A stretch of DNA of 64,000 bases, taken from contig CBDCPZ010000023.1 of assembly GCA_965220465.1 (NCBI GenBank), forward strand, positions 1 to 64,000. Direction: 5' to 3'. Each line of letters starts with the position of its first letter. Within the stretch, counting starts at the first letter, position 1. The notes under the pieces were generated by a model. That model had not been told where the DNA came from, searched no databases, and saw only the letters and a list, made by a program, of their open reading frames with translations. Origin of the DNA: JAHDHW01 sp965220465 (lineage in GTDB: Bacteria; Bacteroidota; Bacteroidia; Chitinophagales; Saprospiraceae). The translations under genes and the position numbers were made by a program. Shown one piece after another: positions 60,260 to 64,000 of this stretch.

Positions 60260-61663
60260 ATGAAAAATTTAATCATTACACTGATTTGTCTACTCCTTTT
60301 TCAATTCCTGGATGCACAAAACTGGCAAAAGATTGCTGCTGGAGCCGAATTTTCGATTGCCCTTCGATCTGATGGAACGCTTTGGTCATGGGGCTTTAAC
60401 GGAAATGGACAGCTGGGAATTGATTCTGACACGACTTCAATAGAATCTCCACAGCAAGTTAAAGGAGGAGATCAATGGCTTGATGTCCAAACAGGAGCTT
60501 TCCATTGTTTGGCGATAAAGACAGATGGAACATTGTGGTCATGGGGATTAAACGGAAACGGTCAACTTGGAATAGGTAACATGGCTCAACAAAATGCACC
60601 TGTCCAGATAGGTGCCGATAGTGATTGGTCTTACATCGAAGCAGGTCAGGCACATTCTTTTGCGATGAAAGAAGACGGAACACTTTGGGGCTGGGGTTTT
60701 AATTCCTTTGGTCAAATAGGTAATAATTCGACAGTTGAGGTAAGTTCACCTGTCCAAATCGGTGCCGATGAAGATTGGTGGTTGATTAAAGCTGGCGGTG
60801 CTCATACAATAGCCCTGAAAACAGATAGCACATTATGGGCTTGGGGAGCCAATTTTAATGGTCAACTTGGGGCAGGGAATACAGACAATTACATGATTCC
60901 AACGAATATTGATAATAGCAGTTGGATTGATATTGATACAGGGTTTGAGTTTTCTTTGGGAATCAAAGCAGACGGCTCCTTATGGTCATGGGGTTTTAAT
61001 GGAAATGGACAGCTTGGAAATGGTTCAACTACAGAAATACATATTCCCCAACAAATTGCAGCTGCAATTAACTTTTCTTCGGTTTCTGCAGGATCAGCTT
61101 TTGGACTTGCAATCAGCGAAAGTAACGAATTATGGAGCTGGGGCGCTAATTTGGCTGGCGAACTTGGCCTGGGTAATACGGTTCAACAAAATAATCCTGT
61201 CAAGTCTGGAACAGATGATGACTGGCAATCAATTTCAGCAGCTGAAGGAGGAGCGACTTCAGTTGTTTTTGGATTCCACACCATGGGGATTAGAAGTTCT
61301 GAGGAAGATATTTGTATGACAGGCGCTAATTATATTGGTCAATTGGGAAATGGTACTTCGGCCAGTGAGACAACCTTTTCTTGTAATATTGGAGGGGGAT
61401 TGGTTGATGCATCATTATTAAGTTTTGAAACGGAAAAGATTCAATTTTACCCAAATCCGGTTAATGGAAACCAATTCACGATCATTCAAAATACAGAGAA
61501 ATCAGTACTTACTTTATCCGATCTTTCGGGTAAAATCTGGTTGTCTAAAAAACTTACAGCCAGAAAACAACTTGTGGAAAGTTTCGATTTACCAGCAGGT
61601 ATTTATGTAATTACTATCCAAGGCGATGATGGGATGTTTTCTGATAAATTGATTAAGTTTTAA
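60260..61663 (+). CDS. Secreted RCC1-repeat propeller with T9SS domain
   Basis: The 467-residue protein has a signal peptide (LLLFQFLDAQ). Six to seven RCC1 blades (LRSDGTLWSWGFNGNGQLG, IKTDGTLWSWGLNGNGQLG, MKEDGTLWGWGFNSFGQIG and so on) form a propeller. The C-terminal sorting domain begins at IQFYPNPVNGNQF. The start is 11 bp after the Fe-S gene stop, so they should be co-transcribed. An eukaryote-like RCC1 propeller here is a surface or secreted binding protein of unknown ligand. Confidence 0.9.
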   Translation: MKNLIITLICLLLFQFLDAQNWQKIAAGAEFSIALRSDGTLWSWGFNGNGQLGIDSDTTSIESPQQVKGGDQWLDVQTGAFHCLAIKTDGTLWSWGLNGNGQLGIGNMAQQNAPVQIGADSDWSYIEAGQAHSFAMKEDGTLWGWGFNSFGQIGNNSTVEVSSPVQIGADEDWWLIKAGGAHTIALKTDSTLWAWGANFNGQLGAGNTDNYMIPTNIDNSSWIDIDTGFEFSLGIKADGSLWSWGFNGNGQLGNGSTTEIHIPQQIAAAINFSSVSAGSAFGLAISESNELWSWGANLAGELGLGNTVQQNNPVKSGTDDDWQSISAAEGGATSVVFGFHTMGIRSSEEDICMTGANYIGQLGNGTSASETTFSCNIGGGLVDASLLSFETEKIQFYPNPVNGNQFTIIQNTEKSVLTLSDLSGKIWLSKKLTARKQLVESFDLPAGIYVITIQGDDGMFSDKLIKF

Positions 61664-61693
61664 ATGTAAAATATTCTAAAAATTAAAAAAAGA

Positions 61694-62707
61694 ATGGGCA
61701 AAATATTAAATGCAATTTTAATGATTTTATTCCTCTTTTTCGCAAGAGGTTTAAATAGTCAGGATACTTTTTCTATTGTTGCCGTTGATACCGAAACCGG
61801 TGAAATTGGTTCTGCCGGTGCTTCTTGTGTTGATAATGCCGATCAATTTGGCGGAGTGATTTTGATAAGCGGAATTATTCCCGGACGTGGTGCAATCAAT
61901 GGTCAAGCTACGGTTTGTATTCCTCATGTCAATTTAAATAATGCGCTCGACCAAATGGAATTGGGCTTGTCGCCTGATGAAATTCTCGATTGGCTTTATG
62001 ATAATGATGCTTGTCAGTTTGGTGATAATGAACAACGTCAATACGGAATTGTTGACCTCGATTCGATGGGTAACCCGAGAAGCGCAGCTTTTACAGGTTC
62101 AACAACTTTGTCCTACGCCGGCCATCGGGTAGGGGCCAATTATGCGATCCAGGGAAATATTTTATTAGGGCATGAGATACTCGATTCCATGGAATATAAT
62201 TTTTTAAATACACCAGGACCACTTGCTAAAAGATTGATGGCAGCGCTCCAGGGAGCGAATGTTCCTGGTGCTGATTCTCGATGCCTTGACGAAGGGACGA
62301 GCTCAAAATCTGCTTTTTTGCGGGTTTTTAAACCGGAAGATGACCCTAATGATCCCTATTTAGAAATCAATGTACAATTGACTCCGGATGGGGTCGAGCC
62401 AATAGATTCCCTTCAGGTTACTTTTGATGAATGGTGTGAATTAACGGCAACTTATAATGCAGCTTCAATTCAAACGAAGGTTTATCCCAATCCATCAAGT
62501 GAAAGCTTTTTTATAGAAACCAATGATTTTCAAAATCTGTCTATGAAGCTTTTTAGCTTGGATGGAAAAGTTTTATTAGAAGAAAAACTTTATTCTGTTA
62601 AAACTGAAATTCAACATTCGAAATTAAGTGCGAACGGAATGGTGATTTACCAGATTTTGGACGAAGCCGGAAACATACTTCAAACCGGGAAACTTTTTTT
62701 AAAATAA
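61694..62707 (+). CDS. Secreted DUF1028 (Ntn-hydrolase-like) protein with T9SS domain
   Basis: The 337-residue protein has a signal sequence (MILFLFFARGLNSQ). The DUF1028 domain (about 23-215) is DTFSIVAVDTETGEIGSAGASCVDNADQFGG ... AINGQATVCIPHVN ... YAIQGNILLG. A type A sorting domain follows (VYPNPSSESFFIET ... KLFLK). DUF1028 proteins have a predicted Ntn-hydrolase fold with self-processing potential. The substrate is unproven. It lies 30 bp after the RCC1 gene and 14 bp before the Fe-S gene, so it is embedded in the same operon. Confidence 0.88.
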   Translation: MGKILNAILMILFLFFARGLNSQDTFSIVAVDTETGEIGSAGASCVDNADQFGGVILISGIIPGRGAINGQATVCIPHVNLNNALDQMELGLSPDEILDWLYDNDACQFGDNEQRQYGIVDLDSMGNPRSAAFTGSTTLSYAGHRVGANYAIQGNILLGHEILDSMEYNFLNTPGPLAKRLMAALQGANVPGADSRCLDEGTSSKSAFLRVFKPEDDPNDPYLEINVQLTPDGVEPIDSLQVTFDEWCELTATYNAASIQTKVYPNPSSESFFIETNDFQNLSMKLFSLDGKVLLEEKLYSVKTEIQHSKLSANGMVIYQILDEAGNILQTGKLFLK

Positions 62708-62721
62708 ACAAAACAGCTTAA

Positions 62722-63513
62722 ATGTCGATAAAACTGAAAATACCAACAATGGCTGAAATGGCCTCAGAAGGCAAAGAACCAGAGATTCTATTTTGGGTAG
62801 GCTGCGCCGGAGGCTATGATGCACGAGCGCAGAAAGTAACGGTAGCTTTTGCAAAAATTTTAAACGGAGCAGGAATTGATTTTGCAATCCTCGGAAATGA
62901 AGAAAGTTGTACAGGCGATCCTGCGAGAAGGGCCGGAAATGAGTTTGTTTTTCAGATGGCAGCTTTGCAAAATATTGAAACGCTCAAAATGTACAAGGTT
63001 AAAAAGATTGTCACTGCCTGCCCTCATTGCTTTAATGTTTTAAAAAATGAATACCCTGCGTTGGGAGGAAATTATGAAGTAATTCATCACACTCAATTTC
63101 TCCAAGGGTTATTGGATGATGGAAAAATAACAGTTGAAGGCGGTGTGTTTGAAGGTAAAAAAATCACCTACCACGATAGCTGTTATCTTGGGCGAGCTAA
63201 TGGAATTTATAGTGCTCCACGTGCCATTTTAGCGAGTCTTGATAATCAATTGATGGAAATGAAACGCTGTAAAACGAATGGCTTATGCTGCGGAGCAGGT
63301 GGCGCTCAAATGTTTAAAGAAGACGAACCTGGTAGTGAACGAATCAACATCGAAAGAACCGAAGAGGCGCTGAACACAAAAGCTGAGATAATTGCCGTAA
63401 ATTGTCCATTCTGCCTGACGATGATGCAAGATGGGGTCAAAGCAAAAGATAAACAAGACAATGTCATGGTTTTGGATCTTGCAGAACTTATTGTGAACAA
63501 CAAAGGGTGGTGA
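62722..63513 (+). CDS. Fe-S binding CCG-domain protein (HdrB/LutA/GlpC-like)
   Basis: The 263-residue cytosolic protein has two cysteine-rich CCG-type motifs: VTACPHCFNVLKNEYP with a preceding FWVGCAGG, and GLCCGAGGAQMF followed by AVNCPFCLTMMQDG. These bind a non-cubane or [4Fe-4S] cluster in HdrB/LutA-like proteins. It is the natural soluble partner of the membrane Fe-S protein at 58866. A GTTAGAA microsatellite follows. Confidence 0.92.
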   Translation: MSIKLKIPTMAEMASEGKEPEILFWVGCAGGYDARAQKVTVAFAKILNGAGIDFAILGNEESCTGDPARRAGNEFVFQMAALQNIETLKMYKVKKIVTACPHCFNVLKNEYPALGGNYEVIHHTQFLQGLLDDGKITVEGGVFEGKKITYHDSCYLGRANGIYSAPRAILASLDNQLMEMKRCKTNGLCCGAGGAQMFKEDEPGSERINIERTEEALNTKAEIIAVNCPFCLTMMQDGVKAKDKQDNVMVLDLAELIVNNKGW

Positions 63514-63525
63514 GGGGTTTAAGAA

Positions 63526-63595
63526 GTTAGAAGTTAGAAGTTAGAAGTTAGAAGTTAGAAGTTAGAAGTTAGAAGTTAGAAGTTGGAAGTTGGAA
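63526..63595. repeat. GTTAGAA tandem repeat (8 exact and 2 variant copies)
   Basis: There are eight exact 7-bp GTTAGAA units (63526-63581) and two GTTGGAA units (63582-63595), then gttcata and gtttgagg drift. It lies between two plus-strand genes with no hairpin terminator. Confidence 0.95.
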
Positions 63596-63689
63596 GTTCA
63601 TAGTTTGAGGTTTTTGGTTCAAATTTTTTTAACAATTAACAATTAACCCATAACCAAATATTTTTTTTAAAATAAAATATCCGAAATTA

Positions 63690-64000
63690 ATGACTCAATA
63701 CGATTTACTGCCTAACGAAACACGAGTTTGGATTTATCAAGCAAATCGCTCATTCAGTGCCTCTGAGGTAGAGCAGCTTCGTCCGGTTATCAGTCGATTT
63801 GCAACTCAATGGGTTAGCCATAACCAACAGCTCAGAGCATTTGGAGATATTTTTTACAATCAATTTATCGTATTAATGGTTGATGAAAGTCAGGCAGGGG
63901 CAAGTGGTTGTTCAATTGACAAATCTGTTTATTTTATCAAGGAACTCGAAAATACCCTTCAAATTGATTTGTTTGATCGATTGAGTTTTACTTATAAGGA
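63690..64000 (+). CDS. Conserved Bacteroidota protein, 3' part missing
   Basis: The ATG at 63690 begins MTQYDLLPNETRVWIYQANR and continues SFSASEVEQLRPVISRFATQWVSHNQQLRAFGDIFYNQFIVLMVDESQAGASGCSIDKSVYFIKELE, cut by the window edge. It belongs to a small Bacteroidota family often labelled ABC transporter ATPase in databases, although no Walker motif is visible. The function is unknown. It appears cytosolic. Confidence 0.78.
   Translation, partial: MTQYDLLPNETRVWIYQANRSFSASEVEQLRPVISRFATQWVSHNQQLRAFGDIFYNQFIVLMVDESQAGASGCSIDKSVYFIKELENTLQIDLFDRLSFTYK

Overview
The window is a chromosomal segment from a member of the Bacteroidota, most likely a free-living or marine Saprospiria/Lewinella-type bacterium. 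The evidence is: AT-rich DNA; promoters of the Bacteroidota type (TTG, about 20 bp, then TAnnTTTG); many large secreted proteins ending in a type IX secretion (T9SS) type A sorting domain (nine here); a SusC-like TonB receptor with an N-terminal carboxypeptidase-like domain; a seven-TM AraC regulator; and a periplasmic TPR hybrid histidine kinase. The genus assignment is an inference. I saw no tRNA, rRNA, CRISPR array, transposase, prophage or defence island.

Layout. 1-5.5 kb: a truncated membrane subtilase, thioredoxin reductase, class II aldolase and DNA primase. 6-12 kb: a two-gene secreted operon (cysteine-repeat T9SS protein and a carboxypeptidase-regulatory lipoprotein) and a divergent propeller T9SS protein. 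12-17.7 kb: YebC, a zinc-ribbon protein, a SUMF1-like protein, and an operon of uracil-DNA glycosylase with an NhaC antiporter that carries an extra periplasmic domain. 17.8-25.7 kb: three tandem FG-GAP/VCBS T9SS paralogues, then a GNAT acetyltransferase. 25.7-32.3 kb: YggS, an ABC exporter operon with a B3/4-domain protein, RdgB with a possible divergent Pol III psi subunit, IlvE and an aldo/keto reductase. 32.6-39.7 kb: TPR hybrid kinase, DapB, an aquaporin behind a 9-bp tandem repeat, a propeller T9SS protein and an AraC regulator. 39.8-45.9 kb: two class V PLP enzymes, GlmM, a frameshifted PAP2 phosphatase and a ZIP transporter. 46-50 kb: ECF sigma, a frameshifted anti-sigma, a DUF4097 protein, a coiled-coil protein and a GerMN-like lipoprotein. 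50.2-57.4 kb: a CtlX-type hydrolase, then a TonB receptor / four-repeat lipoprotein / cupredoxin T9SS cluster. 57.5-64 kb: patatin, PyrR-like phosphoribosyltransferase, and a membrane Fe-S protein with its CCG-type Fe-S partner separated by two T9SS genes, ending in a truncated conserved gene.

How the genes fit together. Most of the window is housekeeping metabolism interleaved with surface and secreted modules. The points that most deserve a second look are: paired reading-frame breaks in the PAP2 and anti-sigma genes (the latter exactly on a T_TTT_TTT heptamer); the VCBS triplication with a conversion-like tract; the HolD-like protein; the NhaC periplasmic fusion; the split Fe-S pair; and several structured intergenic elements (5.9, 9.9, 12.9, 20.2 and 38.5 kb) plus GTTAGAA and CACCATAAT tandem repeats.
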